Positions 52,112 through 62,413 of a DNA stretch of 64,000 nucleotides are shown here, piece by piece. Source of the DNA: Mesorhizobium sp. B2-7-2 (GTDB lineage Bacteria; Pseudomonadota; Alphaproteobacteria; Rhizobiales; Rhizobiaceae); contig NZ_VFTZ01000006.1 of assembly GCF_006440775.1 (NCBI RefSeq), positions 230,108 through 294,107 of the forward strand, written 5' to 3'. The translations under genes were made by a program, and so were the position numbers. The notes beneath the pieces are model-generated. The model did no database searches, was not told the DNA's origin, and was given only the letters and a program-made list of their open reading frames with translations. Position 1 is the first letter of the stretch, and every line of letters begins with the position of its first letter.

Positions 52112-52309
52112 CTACCCGAGCATCTGTGTGCTGGCCGTGCGATCAACGCCGTGATGCGGGGGATTGAAGCGGTTGCCTTCCTGCTCGTAGGTCCACACCT
52201 TGAACAGCGTGAGCCGGTGCGAGCCGAAACTGTGCAGGAGCGGCACGTCGGTGGCGTCGCGGCCGTGGGCGATGACGACCCGGCCGAGAAGTCCATCGGC
52301 GCCGCCTTC
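52112..52309 (-). pseudogene. 3' remnant of a transglutaminase-like gene
   Basis: On the minus strand an open stretch of about 65 codons reads GLLGRVVIAHGRDATDVPL, then HSFGSHRLTLFKVWTYEQE, and stops at 52112. This resembles the C-terminal end of bacterial transglutaminase-like (cysteine protease superfamily) proteins. A TGA at 52310-52312 ends the frame upstream and no start is seen. The catalytic domain is absent, so this is a remnant. Confidence 0.6.
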
Positions 52310-52383
52310 TCAGGCGGTGCCGGCCGGTCTAAACTGGGCTCTGCGTTTCGCCCCTCCCCGAAAACGATTCTCCAGGACATCCG

Positions 52384-53049
52384 ATGTTTGCAGGCTCGAA
52401 ATTCGCCGCCTTCCTATTCGACATGGACGGCACGGTGCTCAACTCGATCGCGGCAGCGGAACGGGTGTGGGCAAAATGGGCGGAGCGTCACGGCCTCGAC
52501 GTGGCGGCTTTCCTGCCCACGATCCACGGCAAGCGCGCGATCGAGACGATCGCGGAACTGAGGCTGCCGGGGGTAGACGCCGTCGCGGAAGCCGATGCGC
52601 TGCTCAAGGCCGAGGCGGAGGACCTCGAAGGCATCGTGCCAATTCCCGGCGCCATCGCGTTTCTGCAATCGCTGCCGCCGGAGCGCTGGGCGATCGTCAC
52701 CTCGGCGCCGCGCGAGCTGGCGCTGCTGCGCATCGAGGCGGCCGGCATTCCGGTTCCCGCCATGATGGTCACGGCCGAAGACGTCACCCATGGCAAGCCG
52801 GCGCCGGACTGCTTCCTTTTGGCGGCAAAGCGTCTCGGCGTCGAGGCGCGCGACTGCCTGGTCTTCGAGGATGCGCCGGCGGGCGTCGCGGCAGGCGAGG
52901 CCTCCGGCGCGTCGGTAGTGGTGATCAGCGCCACGCATGTCCACCCGCTGGTCACACCACAGCCGACAATCCGTTCCTATGACGAAATCGGCATCGCGGT
53001 GGACGATACCGGTTTCATCGCGTTGTCGCCGACACGGGCTGCGGCCTAA
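52384..53049 (+). CDS. HAD-superfamily phosphatase, sugar-phosphate type
   Basis: A 221-residue HAD hydrolase. FLFDMDGTVLNS holds the nucleophile Asp, IVTSAPREL is motif II, HGKPAPDCFLLAAKRLG motif III and VFEDAPAGVAAGEASG motif IV. The pattern matches glycerol- or sugar-phosphate phosphatases such as GppA/YfbT-like enzymes; the substrate is not known. The gene begins soon after the transglutaminase remnant. Confidence 0.9.
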   Translation: MFAGSKFAAFLFDMDGTVLNSIAAAERVWAKWAERHGLDVAAFLPTIHGKRAIETIAELRLPGVDAVAEADALLKAEAEDLEGIVPIPGAIAFLQSLPPERWAIVTSAPRELALLRIEAAGIPVPAMMVTAEDVTHGKPAPDCFLLAAKRLGVEARDCLVFEDAPAGVAAGEASGASVVVISATHVHPLVTPQPTIRSYDEIGIAVDDTGFIALSPTRAAA

Positions 53050-53412
53050 GTCGCTCGTACAGGGACCTTGACGGATGCAAGGCTTGTTTTCACCGTTCGT
53101 TTCGCCGAATCAGCCAAACCTTCGAGATTGGCCGAAGCCTACGAACTTCGTCATCCACGGGCGGAGCGACGCGCAGCGGCGCGCAGACCCGAGGATCCAT
53201 TCCGTGACCTTGGCCGAGGAATGCAGCGGAGCAGAATTCTGCTCCGTTGCAACGCCTCAACGTCACGGAATGGATTCTATGGTCTGCGCGCGTCGCTTCG
53301 CTCCTTGCTCCGCCATAGAATGACGAAGCGATGGGCATTCGACCAATCGCCAACGCATGCAATCTGCGTGACCACTATCCAACCGGTCAAGATTTCCGCG
53401 CTAGGGAACCGG
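53050..53412 (+). repeat. Dispersed intergenic repeat, copy C
   Basis: It shares with copies A and B the segments GGAGCAGAATTCTGC, ACGGAATGGATTCTATGGTC and TTCGCTCCTTGCTCCGCC, in the same orientation, but the outer parts differ. ATTCTATGG and its inverse CCATAGAAT form a terminal hairpin. No gene lies within it. Confidence 0.8.
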
Positions 53413-53418
53413 TTCTGG

Positions 53419-53634
53419 TCAGAAATCGGTGGCGAGCCCCTTCACCTCCCAGTCGCCGTAGCGGCCAGGTTCCTTGCCGCCGCGACCGCCGATTTCCTTC
53501 GGCAATTGCGCTTCCGCCGCTCGATACTTTTGACGACGGGCTTCAGCCTCTGCTAACGCCCGCTGCGCTTCGGGCGTCAGCGCCTGCGTGTCGGTCGCGG
53601 CAACCGGTCCGGTTTTGTATGGTTCTTCGGTCAT
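53419..53634 (-). CDS. DUF1674 protein, SdhAF4-like succinate dehydrogenase assembly factor
   Basis: A 71-residue protein whose C-terminus, EIGGRGGKEPGRYGDWEVKG, then LATDF, is the DUF1674 signature. The eukaryotic and bacterial members (SdhAF4) help mature the flavoprotein subunit of succinate dehydrogenase. The start at 53634 has GGGAG upstream. It is divergent from htpX. Confidence 0.85.
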   Translation of the reverse strand: MTEEPYKTGPVAATDTQALTPEAQRALAEAEARRQKYRAAEAQLPKEIGGRGGKEPGRYGDWEVKGLATDF

Positions 53635-53738
53635 TCGATACTCCCGCCGATTGAAACGACGACCGGCGTCTCCCATCATATAGCCATGACGACAGAAGGA
53701 TCGACCCCTATTCGCCACCAGACCAGACGGATGAAACG

Positions 53739-54776
53739 ATGAACACGCTTCGCACCGCAATGCTTCTTGCCGCGATGACGGCGCTGTTCATGGGCGTCGG
53801 ATATCTGATCGGCGGCTCGGGCGGCATGGTCATCGCGCTTCTGATCGCCGCCGGCACCAATTTGTTCAGCTATTGGAACGCCGACAAGATGGTGCTGTCG
53901 ATGAACCGCGCCGTCGAGGTCGACGCGAAGAACGCGCCCGAATATTACGCGATCGTGCAGGCGCTGGCCAAGCAAGCCGGCCTGCCGATGCCGAAGACCT
54001 ATCTGATCGACAACCCGCAGCCCAACGCCTTCGCCACCGGCCGCAATCCCGAGAATGCCGCCGTGGCGGCATCGACCGGCCTCCTGCAGCAGCTTTCCGA
54101 CGAAGAGGTCGCGGCGGTGATGGCGCATGAGCTTGCCCATGTGCAGCATCGCGACACGCTGACCATGACGATCGTGGCGACGCTCGCCGGCGCCATCTCG
54201 ATGCTCGGCAATTTCGCCTTCTTCTTCGGCGGCAGCCGCGAGAACAACAATCCATTCGGCTTTGTCGGCGTGCTTGTAGCGATGATCGTTGCGCCACTCG
54301 CCGCGATGATCGTGCAGATGGCGGTGAGCCGCACCCGCGAATACGAAGCCGACCGACGCGGCGCCGAGATCTGCGGCAACCCGTTGTGGCTGGCTTCGGC
54401 CCTCGCCAAGATCGCACGCGGCGCCGAACGGATCCCCAATGAGGATGCCGAGCGCAATCCGGCGATGGCGCATCTTTTCATCATCAATCCTCTGCATGGC
54501 GAGCGCATGGACAATCTGTTCTCGACCCACCCGAACACCGAGAACCGCATAGCCGCGCTTCAGGAGATGGCGCGCGCGATGGGCGGCGCATCGCCGGCCG
54601 CCCGGCGCCAGGCTTCTCCGCCACCCATCCAGCCCGAGGAGCCGTCGGCGGGGCCATGGGGCAAGCCGGCGGACCCGCCGCCGGAGGAGGCTGAGCCGGC
54701 GCCGCCAAAGCCCAATCCCTGGGGCCGCAACCCGACCGGACCGCGCAATGTCCGGTCGAAGGGTCCCTGGTCGTGA
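53739..54776 (+). CDS. htpX: Membrane zinc metalloprotease HtpX
   Basis: A 345-residue inner-membrane protease that degrades damaged membrane proteins. It has two N-terminal membrane segments, the zinc site [10 protein letters not shown] at about 128-137, two more hydrophobic segments and the third zinc ligand in [12 protein letters not shown]. The last 55 residues are Pro-rich and vary between species. It overlaps the rsmB start by four bases (GTGA). Confidence 0.95.
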   Translation: MNTLRTAMLLAAMTALFMGVGYLIGGSGGMVIALLIAAGTNLFSYWNADKMVLSMNRAVEVDAKNAPEYYAIVQALAKQAGLPMPKTYLIDNPQPNAFATGRNPENAAVAASTGLLQQLSDEEVAAVMAHELAHVQHRDTLTMTIVATLAGAISMLGNFAFFFGGSRENNNPFGFVGVLVAMIVAPLAAMIVQMAVSRTREYEADRRGAEICGNPLWLASALAKIARGAERIPNEDAERNPAMAHLFIINPLHGERMDNLFSTHPNTENRIAALQEMARAMGGASPAARRQASPPPIQPEEPSAGPWGKPADPPPEEAEPAPPKPNPWGRNPTGPRNVRSKGPWS

Positions 54777-56149
54777 CGCCGCCGAGGCGCGGACATTCAG
54801 GCAATCCGCAACACAAGGCTGGTGACGAGAACGTCGCCGGCCTTGCCGCGCGCAAGGCGGCGGCGCGGCTGCTTGCCGCCGTCATCGATGCCCGCACGCC
54901 GCTGGACGGGTTGACCGACAACGAGCACGGCCATCCGCAATACAAGGCGCTGGACGGCCGCGACCGAGCGCTGGTGCGCGCCATCCTGGTCACCGCGCTG
55001 CGCCACCGCATGACCATTGCCGGGCTGCTGTCCAAGCGCCTGGAAAAGCCGCTGCCGGCCAACGCCACGGCGCTCTCGCATATCCTCAATGTCGCCGCCG
55101 CCCAAATCCTGTTCCTCGATGTTCCCGACAGCGCCGCCGTCGACCTTGCCGTCACCCACGCCAAGTCCGATCCGCGAACGCTGCGTTTCTCCGGCCTCGT
55201 CAACGGCGTGTTGCGCTCGCTGGCCCGCGCCAAGGAGGCTGAGCTTGCCCCGGCGCCTGCCGCCACCAGCGAGGCGCCGCAATGGTTTTCGGAGCGGCTG
55301 ACCGCCGCCTACGGAGCCGACAAGGCGCGCGCCATTCTTGCCGCCCATCGCCACGAGGCGCCCGTCGACTTCACCGTCAAGGCCGATCCGGCGCTCTGGG
55401 CCGAGCGTCTGGGCGGCATCGTGCTGCCGACCGGCACCGTGCGTGTCGAAAAGCTTGCCGCCAATGTCATCGACCTGCCCGGCTTCGCCGACGGCGCCTG
55501 GTGGGTGCAGGATGCCGCCGCAAGCTTGCCGGCACGCCTGTTCGGCGACATCAAGGGCCAGCGCGTCGCCGACCTTTGCGCCGCGCCCGGCGGCAAGACG
55601 GCGCAGCTTATCCTGGCCGGCGCCGAGGTGACCGCGGTCGACGCCTCGAAGAACCGGCTGGCGCGGCTCAGCCAGAATCTCGAGCGCCTCGGCCTGGCCG
55701 CCGAGCTCGTCCAGGCCGACCTCCTGGATTACCGGCCGGCGCAATTGTTCGACGCCGTCCTGCTCGATGCGCCCTGCTCCTCGACCGGCACGGTGCGCCG
55801 CCACCCCGACGTGCCATGGACCAAGACCATGGCCGATGTCGAGAAGCTAGCCGACCTCCAGCGCCGGCTGCTTGCCCATGCCGTTGGCCTCGTCAGGCCC
55901 GGCGGCCGGATCGTCTTTTCCAATTGCTCGCTCGACCCGATTGAAGGCGAGGAGCTTTATCGGGATTTCCTCGCCGGGAGCCCCGGCGTCGTCGCCGATC
56001 CAGTCCGTCCGGGCGAGTTCGCCGGCATCGATCGATTCCTGACGCCGGAGGGGACGTTGCGCACCACGCCGGCCGACCTGGCGCTGGGAACGCCAGGGAT
56101 TTCTGGCCTGGACGGCTTCTTCGCCGCACGGATGCGGCGGGTTGGATAG
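54773..56149 (+). CDS. rsmB: 16S rRNA (cytosine-967-C5) methyltransferase family protein
   Basis: A 458-residue protein. The N-terminal NusB-like domain covers about 20-160. The SAM-binding domain has [13 protein letters not shown], and the catalytic cysteines are in [16 protein letters not shown] and [14 protein letters not shown]. The start is GTG at 54773, coupled to htpX. RsmB modifies C967 of 16S rRNA. Confidence 0.93.
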   Translation: MTPPRRGHSGNPQHKAGDENVAGLAARKAAARLLAAVIDARTPLDGLTDNEHGHPQYKALDGRDRALVRAILVTALRHRMTIAGLLSKRLEKPLPANATALSHILNVAAAQILFLDVPDSAAVDLAVTHAKSDPRTLRFSGLVNGVLRSLARAKEAELAPAPAATSEAPQWFSERLTAAYGADKARAILAAHRHEAPVDFTVKADPALWAERLGGIVLPTGTVRVEKLAANVIDLPGFADGAWWVQDAAASLPARLFGDIKGQRVADLCAAPGGKTAQLILAGAEVTAVDASKNRLARLSQNLERLGLAAELVQADLLDYRPAQLFDAVLLDAPCSSTGTVRRHPDVPWTKTMADVEKLADLQRRLLAHAVGLVRPGGRIVFSNCSLDPIEGEELYRDFLAGSPGVVADPVRPGEFAGIDRFLTPEGTLRTTPADLALGTPGISGLDGFFAARMRRVG

Positions 56150-56190
56150 GGTTTTCCTGGCACTGGGGACAGAGGTTTGCTGTGTTCGCG

Positions 56191-56480
56191 TGAGCCGATC
56201 GCACGCTTTCGCGATTAGCCGAGGCTTTCGAACCTCGTCATTCTATGGCGGAGCAAGGAGCGAAGCGACGCGGCGCAGACCATAGAATCCATTCCGTTAC
56301 GCTGAAGCGTTGCGACGGTGCAGAATTCTGCTCCGCTGCATTCCTCGGCGAAAGTAACGGAATGGATCCTCGGGTCTCCGCTCCGCTTCGCGTCGCTCCG
56401 CCCGTGGATGACGAAGTTCGGAAGGCTTCGGCCAATCGCGAGGCTCAGCATCGAAACGAGAGGGAGATCTGACGTGCCGA
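56191..56480 (-). repeat. Dispersed intergenic repeat, copy D (inverted)
   Basis: It is the reverse-oriented counterpart of copy C: GTCATTCTATGGCGGAGC, CCATAGAATCCATTCCGT and GTGGATGACGAAGTTCGG are all present in inverse order. It fills the gap between rsmB and the dioxygenase gene, with no gene inside. Confidence 0.8.
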
Positions 56481-56534
56481 TCGCTCCAGGAAACCCTCGT
56501 CCATACTCTCACCTCACCTGAATACCAGCCCACC

Positions 56535-57479
56535 CTAAAGCATGTCGTCGAGGCTCCAGTGATCCCCCCAGCGGGCGTCGATTTCGTCGTCGACATTCTG
56601 GTAGCGGATGTCCGTCGACAGGCGGATCAGGCCATCGACGCTCCGGTTGGTCGTGGAGGCGTGGATCATGTAGGGCGAGTGCAGCACGACGTCGCCCGCC
56701 TCGTAATCCGCCATTAGCCAGCGCGCATCGAACCGCTCCGCCATCGCCGGCAGGTCCTTCGACACCCAGCCGCCTTCGCTCATGTTGCGGTTGTAGGCGC
56801 TGATGCGCTCCTCCGGGCCGAGCCCGGCATTGTCGCTGCTGAAGCGGGCCTCCATCGTTGCGCCGACGGCGTGCGATCCCTCCAGGTAGACAAGCCCGCC
56901 CATGTCGATGGAGGTATCGCCGATCGGAATCCAGACGGTCACCACGCGGTTTGTGCCGCCGCGCAGATAGACGAGGTCGTAGTGCGCCGGCGTGGCGGTG
57001 GCGGTTCCAGGCATGGTGAAGCGCATGATCTTTCGCTTGTGCAGGTAGGACAGGCCTCCGACAAACGCATCCATCAGCCGCGACAGGCGGGGCTGCGCGC
57101 AAAAGCCTTCATAGGCGCTCGAACGGACCAATGACATCAGCCGGCGATCGGCGAGCTGGCGATCGAACGCGCCGGTGGACGCCATGCCCAGCGAAGCATC
57201 GGTCTCCGGCTTCAGCAATCCGCTTGCGGCAAGATGCGAAAGCGCGAAGCCGCGAAAATCGATCACGTCGCGGCGCCGTAAAAGCCCCTTCAGCCAGACA
57301 TAGCCTTGCGTCGCATAGAGACGGCGAATGGCCTCGACGCCGACCGCCGGATCGGTCGGCGAGAGATGTCCCAGCCTGTCCGGCGCCGTGGACAGCGCCT
57401 TGCCGTTGGCCGTCAAGGCGACCGGGGGAAGATCGTTCACGGAAGCTTTCCCGAAGCAAGATACCGACATTTCAATCAT
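56535..57479 (-). CDS. Phytanoyl-CoA dioxygenase (PhyH) family protein
   Basis: A 314-residue iron(II)/2-oxoglutarate-dependent dioxygenase. The HxD facial-triad part is TPAHYDLVYLRGG and the distal histidine lies in LHSPYMIHASTTN. Members hydroxylate lipids, amino acids or natural products; the substrate here is unknown. The start is uncertain: ATG at 57479 or 57470 are both possible, while 57506 is a TTG. It is divergent from an AraC regulator, which probably controls it. Confidence 0.82.
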   Translation of the reverse strand: MIEMSVSCFGKASVNDLPPVALTANGKALSTAPDRLGHLSPTDPAVGVEAIRRLYATQGYVWLKGLLRRRDVIDFRGFALSHLAASGLLKPETDASLGMASTGAFDRQLADRRLMSLVRSSAYEGFCAQPRLSRLMDAFVGGLSYLHKRKIMRFTMPGTATATPAHYDLVYLRGGTNRVVTVWIPIGDTSIDMGGLVYLEGSHAVGATMEARFSSDNAGLGPEERISAYNRNMSEGGWVSKDLPAMAERFDARWLMADYEAGDVVLHSPYMIHASTTNRSVDGLIRLSTDIRYQNVDDEIDARWGDHWSLDDML

Positions 57480-57562
57480 CCGGAGTTCTTCAATTGGCGC
57501 GGACAATGGCCTAGTCTCGCGGCACTTCCCATGGACAGAAATTCCAACTGGACTTTTCGCTC

Positions 57563-58387
57563 ATGCCGGATTCGTCCTATGCGCTATATCGATCGCCGCC
57601 GGCCGCGATGGGCGGGCTGTCGGTGCGGGGAATAGGCCGACATCGTGTCAGCCGGGCCATCATCCGGCGAAAGCTGCCGGACTTCGCGGTCGTTCTCGTT
57701 CAAGAAGGCCGGGGCTGGCTGGAAACCAAGACCGCGGGCAGGCACGCGATCGTGGCGCCCAGCCTGTTCTGGTTGTTCCCGGACACGGCCCATTCCTATG
57801 GACCCGACGGCCCGGGCTGGAGCGAGCGCTGGGCGCTTTTCGGCGGCGCGCTCACGCGAGACTTCACGCGCATGCGGCTCATCGTCGAGCCGGCCCCGGT
57901 CGTTCCCTTGTCCGACCTCGGCGGCATGTGCCTTCTGTTCGACCGGCTCCATGCCGAACTTTCCCGAGACACGCCGCTAAGCCAGGCGGAGGCCGCCGCC
58001 ACCCTCTATCGTCTGGTCGTGCAGGCTGCCCGGCAGGGAGTGGACCGAAGCAGCGGCGACCTCGATCCGGATTTCCGCGAGGTCGTCGACGACTTGCGCG
58101 ACCACGCCGCCGAGCCGATCGATTTCAGCGCCTTTGCCTCAAAGTTCGGCATGTCGCCGGCGACGCTGCGGCGCAGGTTCGCGCTGCACACCGGCCTGTC
58201 GCCAAAATCGTTCCAGTTGCGCATCCGCCTCGACCTCGCCAAGCAGCTGTTGGCGGCGACCGATTCGCCCGTCGAGGCGGTGGCGCAGGCTGTGGGCTTT
58301 GCCGACGCCTTCTACTTTTCCCGGCTTTTCCGCAGCCGGGAGGATTGTTCGCCGAGCGAGTTCCGCCGCCGCCACAGGAGGGCATAA
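57563..58387 (+). CDS. AraC-family transcriptional regulator
   Basis: A 274-residue regulator. The N-terminal cupin-like sensor has VVLVQEGRGWLETK and FPDTAHSYGPD. The C-terminal double HTH contains FASKFGMSPATLRRRFALHTG and EAVAQAVGFADAFYFSRLFR. Its 83-base gap to the divergent PhyH gene should hold both promoters. Confidence 0.92.
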   Translation: MPDSSYALYRSPPAAMGGLSVRGIGRHRVSRAIIRRKLPDFAVVLVQEGRGWLETKTAGRHAIVAPSLFWLFPDTAHSYGPDGPGWSERWALFGGALTRDFTRMRLIVEPAPVVPLSDLGGMCLLFDRLHAELSRDTPLSQAEAAATLYRLVVQAARQGVDRSSGDLDPDFREVVDDLRDHAAEPIDFSAFASKFGMSPATLRRRFALHTGLSPKSFQLRIRLDLAKQLLAATDSPVEAVAQAVGFADAFYFSRLFRSREDCSPSEFRRRHRRA

Positions 58388-58527
58388 GCCGCCGCGCCGC
58401 CGCCGGCATGTCCCGGAAAGCCCGGACTTTTTTAGGGAGGACCCGGCCGCGGCCGCGTGAATTGCTTCACTTCGGCGAAATCCGCCTTCGCATAAGTTCT
58501 TGAATCGCATAAGCTTGTGCTCGGGTT

Positions 58528-60273
58528 ATGGGGACATCAGGAGGGCTATTGGCACTTGTTGCCGGCAGCACGACGCGTCTGTGGACGCTTGTCGCGAGGG
58601 AGTTCTGGCGCAAAACGCGCCGGCGCCTCCGCGCCGGGCCGGTTTATCGCTGGCGCTATTCCGGCCGCACGCCCGAACGCGTCCTGATCGCGCCGCCGGA
58701 TCTGCGGCTCGCCGATCCGCAAATCGCGCTGGAGATCTATTACGGTCGCTACCCGCTGTCCGGCCACATGGTCGAGACCGGCGGCAGATCGCCCTTTCAG
58801 CTCGACGTGCCCAATCGTGGCTGGCAGAAATCGTTGCATGGCTTCCGCTGGCTGCGCCACATGCGCGCCACCGGCACCGAGCTCGCCGCCGCCAACGCGA
58901 GAGCCCTGGTGACCGACTGGATCGCCATGCATGGCAACCAGATCTCCGGCATCGCCTGGGAGCCGGGAACGACGGCCAAGCGGGTGATCGCCTGGCTGCA
59001 GCATTCCTCGGTGGTGCTGCAAGGCGCCGAATTTCCTTTCTATCGCGCCTTCCTGAAATCGCTCGCCGTGCAGATCCGCTACCTCCGCTCGATGGTGCGC
59101 GAGATGCCGGATGGCGAGGCCAGGCTGCGCGCCCGCATCGCGCTCGCCTTCGCCGCGCTGTCCCTGCCGGCGCCGGCCTCGGCGCTGCGTGCCGCGACAC
59201 GCAACCTGGCTGAGGAGCTCGAGCATCAGATCCTGCCCGATGGCGGCCATATCTCGCGCAAGCCGATGGCGGTGCTGGAGCTGCTGGCCGACCTTCTGCC
59301 GTTGCGCCAGACCTATGCCAACCAGGCCGAGGCGCCACCGTCGGCCTTGATCGGCGCCATCGACCGGATGTTGCCGGCGCTGCGTTTCTTTCGCCATCAG
59401 GACGGCAGCCTCGCCCGCTTCAACGGCATGGGCGCCACCATCCACGACCGCATTGCCACCATCATGCGCCATGACGACACGGTGGGCGCGCCGCTGCTGC
59501 ACGCGCCGCATTCCGGCTACGAGCGGCTGTCGATGGGCGGCGTGACGGTGATCGCCGACACCGGCCTGCCGCCGCCGCTCGACGTCTCCAACGCAGCACA
59601 TGCCGGCTGCCTCGCCTTCGAGCTCTCCTCCGGGCGCCAGCACTTCATCGTCAATGCCGGCATCGACACCTATGGCGCCCCGGAATTCCGGCCGCTGGCG
59701 CGCGCCACCGCCGCGCATTCGACCGCCACGCTCAACGACACCTCGTCGGCGCGCTTCAGCCACTCGCTGCGCGTCAGCGACCTGTTGGGATCGCCGCTGA
59801 TCGGCGGCCCGCAGCACGTGCCCTGCAAGCGCCTCGACCAGAAGGGCGTGCACGGCTTCGTCGCGCGCCACGACGGCTATGTCGCGCAATTCGGTTTCCT
59901 GCACGAGCGCGAGCTGAAGCTGACCGCGAACGGCAACGTGCTTGCCGGCCGCGACCGTTTCCTGCGCCCGGGCAATGCCGCGATCCGCAACAACGGCCGC
60001 GACTTCGTCACGGTGCGCTTCCACGTCCACCCCGACATCAGCCTGCTGCAGGACGATCACGACCGCCTGACCCTGGCTGCCGCGCAGGGCGACACCTGGG
60101 TTTTCACCTGCGCCGAAATGGCGCCGGAGGTCGAGGAATCGATCTACTTCGCCGGATTGGGCGGCCCGCGCCGCAGCCGGCAGATCGTGCTCGCCTTCAG
60201 GGCCTCCGAGATCGCCGAGGTCCATTGGCAGCTGACGCGTACCGATATCGCAGGCTATCCCGAAAGCAATTGA
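58528..60273 (+). CDS. Heparinase II/III family protein
   Basis: A 581-residue protein. The first 300 residues resemble the alginate-lyase-like alpha/alpha toroid (NRGWQKSLHGFRWLRHM) and the rest the heparinase II/III beta-sandwich domain (ELSSGRQHFIVNAG, RFHVHPDI). I see no clear signal peptide, so it may be cytoplasmic. In Rhizobiales this gene commonly follows rsmB and precedes purH. Lyase activity on a uronic-acid polymer is likely by family but unproven. Confidence 0.88.
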   Translation: MGTSGGLLALVAGSTTRLWTLVAREFWRKTRRRLRAGPVYRWRYSGRTPERVLIAPPDLRLADPQIALEIYYGRYPLSGHMVETGGRSPFQLDVPNRGWQKSLHGFRWLRHMRATGTELAAANARALVTDWIAMHGNQISGIAWEPGTTAKRVIAWLQHSSVVLQGAEFPFYRAFLKSLAVQIRYLRSMVREMPDGEARLRARIALAFAALSLPAPASALRAATRNLAEELEHQILPDGGHISRKPMAVLELLADLLPLRQTYANQAEAPPSALIGAIDRMLPALRFFRHQDGSLARFNGMGATIHDRIATIMRHDDTVGAPLLHAPHSGYERLSMGGVTVIADTGLPPPLDVSNAAHAGCLAFELSSGRQHFIVNAGIDTYGAPEFRPLARATAAHSTATLNDTSSARFSHSLRVSDLLGSPLIGGPQHVPCKRLDQKGVHGFVARHDGYVAQFGFLHERELKLTANGNVLAGRDRFLRPGNAAIRNNGRDFVTVRFHVHPDISLLQDDHDRLTLAAAQGDTWVFTCAEMAPEVEESIYFAGLGGPRRSRQIVLAFRASEIAEVHWQLTRTDIAGYPESN

Positions 60274-60284
60274 GCTGACGCTTC

Positions 60285-60587
60285 TCAGCCAGGAATCCCG
60301 AAGGCGTCATAGGTGGCGAGCGACGGCGGTTCAGCGAAGGCAAAACGGATCTTGTCGACCATTGCCGCGGCCTGGCCGCTCCGCTCGTAGCGTTCGGCGT
60401 CCTCGGCGGTGTCCCAGACGGTGATGGCCATGAAGGCATCCCGCGCCTGGTGCTGCTGCAGCAACAAGGCGCTGATGTTGCCTCGGGCGGCGCGGATGGC
60501 AGGGATCGCTTCGGCCTCATAGATAGCGCGCAGTTCCTCGACCCTTGCCGTCAATGCCTTGAACTGGCCTACACGCACGAATGCCAT
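60285..60587 (-). CDS. Antibiotic biosynthesis monooxygenase (ABM) domain protein
   Basis: A 100-residue dimeric ferredoxin-like fold protein. RVGQFKALTARVEELRAIYE and DAFMAITVWDTAEDAERY are typical of ABM-domain proteins, which act as cofactor-free monooxygenases, heme-degrading enzymes or other roles. The function is unknown. It is oriented against the genes on both sides. Confidence 0.78.
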   Translation of the reverse strand: MAFVRVGQFKALTARVEELRAIYEAEAIPAIRAARGNISALLLQQHQARDAFMAITVWDTAEDAERYERSGQAAAMVDKIRFAFAEPPSLATYDAFGIPG

Positions 60588-60760
60588 GATTGTTTCCTCC
60601 GATGATGAGCGAGCCTAATCCCGTAAACGACGCAGCGCCCTTGGGCAAACTTCACCCTTTCGGGAAGCCGGCGCGCAACTGCCAAGGACGCGGCGCTTGA
60701 TTTCCGGGGCTCATATGCTAGGGCCGGCCAACGCTCCCAACAGTCGTGAAAGGCCCCCGC

Positions 60761-62377
60761 ATGGCCGTGCCCACAAAAAACATTCCGGCGCCCGACCTCG
60801 TTCCGGTGCGCCGCGCGCTGCTTTCCGTCTTCGACAAGACCGGCCTGGTCGATTTCGCCAAGGCGCTCGCCGCCGCCGGCGTCGAGCTGGTTTCGACCGG
60901 CGGCACGGCAAGGGCCCTCGCCGGGGCGGGCCTGGCGGTCCGCGACGTCTCCGAGCTCACCGGCTTTCCCGAGATCATGGATGGGCGGGTGAAGACCTTG
61001 CATCCGTCGGTGCATGGCGCGCTGCTCGGCATCCGCGACGACGCCGAGCATGCCAAGGCCATGCACGACCACAGCATCGAGCCGATCGACCTCGTCGTCT
61101 GCAATCTCTATCCGTTCGAGGACGTCCGCCGCTCCGGCGCCGGCTATGCCTCGATCGTTGAGAACATCGACATCGGCGGGCCGGCGATGATCCGCGCCTC
61201 GGCCAAGAACCACGCCTACGTCGCCATCGTCACCGACCCGGCCGACTATGCTTCCGTCGTCAACGCGCTGGAGATGAATCTGGGCTCGCTGTCGCTTGAT
61301 TTCCGCAAGATGCTGGCGGCCAAGGCCTTTGCCCGCACCGCCACCTATGATGCCGCGATCTCCGGCTGGTTCGCCGAGGCGCTGGAGATCGAGCATCCGA
61401 CATGGCGCGCATTCGGCGGCCGGCTCGACCAGGTGATGCGCTATGGCGAGAACCCGCATCAGGGCGCAGGCTTCTACCTGTCGGGAGACAGGCGGCCGGG
61501 CGTGGCAACGGCAAAACAGTTGCAGGGCAAGCAGCTCTCCTACAACAACATCAATGACACCGACGCCGCTTTCGAGTTGGTCGGCGAGTTCGATCCGGCG
61601 CGCTCGGCGGCGGTCGCCATCATCAAACACGCCAATCCCTGCGGCGTTGCCGAAGGCTCATCGCTGAAGGCGGCCTACGGCAAGGCGTTGGCCTGCGATC
61701 CGGTCTCGGCCTTCGGCGGCATCGTCGCCATGAACCGCATCCTCGACGCCGAGGCGGCGGAAGAGATCGTCAAGACCTTTACCGAGGCGATCATCGCGCC
61801 CGATGCCACCGACGAAGCCGCCGCGATCGTCGCGGCGAAGAAGAATTTGCGCCTGCTGGTCACCGGCGGCCTACCCGATCCCCGCGCCGCGGGCACGACG
61901 GTGAAATCCGTGGCCGGCGGGCTGCTTGTGCAAAGCCGCGACAATGCCGTGGTCGACGACCTCGAATTGAAAGTGGTGACGAAGAGGGCGCCGACGCCGG
62001 CAGAGATGGCCGACCTCAAATTCGCCTTCCGCGTCGCCAAGCACGTCAAGTCCAACGCCATCGTCTATGCCAGGGACGGCGCGACCGTCGGCATCGGCGC
62101 CGGCCAGATGAGCCGCGTCGATTCCTCGCGCATCGCCGCCCGCAAGGCGCTCGACGCTGCCGAAGCGGCCGGCCTCGCCGAACCGCTGACCAGGGGCTCG
62201 GTCGTCGCCTCGGACGCCTTCTTCCCCTTCGCCGACGGCCTCTTGTCGGCGATCGAAGCCGGCGCCACGGCGATCATCCAGCCCGGCGGCTCAATGCGCG
62301 ACGAGGACGTCATCGCCGCCGCCGACGCGCACGGCATCGCCATGGTGTTCACCGGCATAAGGCATTTTAGGCATTAG
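60761..62377 (+). CDS. purH: Bifunctional AICAR transformylase / IMP cyclohydrolase
   Basis: A 538-residue enzyme for the last two steps of IMP synthesis. The N-terminal cyclohydrolase domain has [18 protein letters not shown] and [10 protein letters not shown]. The C-terminal transformylase has [13 protein letters not shown] and the catalytic Lys-His pair in [17 protein letters not shown] at 60761 is preferred over an earlier GTG at 60746 because AAAGG lies eight bases upstream and the length fits. Confidence 0.97.
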   Translation: MAVPTKNIPAPDLVPVRRALLSVFDKTGLVDFAKALAAAGVELVSTGGTARALAGAGLAVRDVSELTGFPEIMDGRVKTLHPSVHGALLGIRDDAEHAKAMHDHSIEPIDLVVCNLYPFEDVRRSGAGYASIVENIDIGGPAMIRASAKNHAYVAIVTDPADYASVVNALEMNLGSLSLDFRKMLAAKAFARTATYDAAISGWFAEALEIEHPTWRAFGGRLDQVMRYGENPHQGAGFYLSGDRRPGVATAKQLQGKQLSYNNINDTDAAFELVGEFDPARSAAVAIIKHANPCGVAEGSSLKAAYGKALACDPVSAFGGIVAMNRILDAEAAEEIVKTFTEAIIAPDATDEAAAIVAAKKNLRLLVTGGLPDPRAAGTTVKSVAGGLLVQSRDNAVVDDLELKVVTKRAPTPAEMADLKFAFRVAKHVKSNAIVYARDGATVGIGAGQMSRVDSSRIAARKALDAAEAAGLAEPLTRGSVVASDAFFPFADGLLSAIEAGATAIIQPGGSMRDEDVIAAADAHGIAMVFTGIRHFRH

Positions 62378-62385
62378 CGCTTCTT

Positions 62386-62406
62386 CTTCTCCCCTTGTGG
62401 GAGAAG
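62386..62406. terminator. Hairpin between the convergent purH and MFS genes
   Basis: CTTCTCCC and GGGAGAAG form an 8-base stem with the loop CTTGT. The sequence before it is T-rich on the plus strand, and it lies within 10 bases of both stop codons. It is a plausible bidirectional stop. Confidence 0.55.
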
Positions 62407-62413
62407 GGAAATA

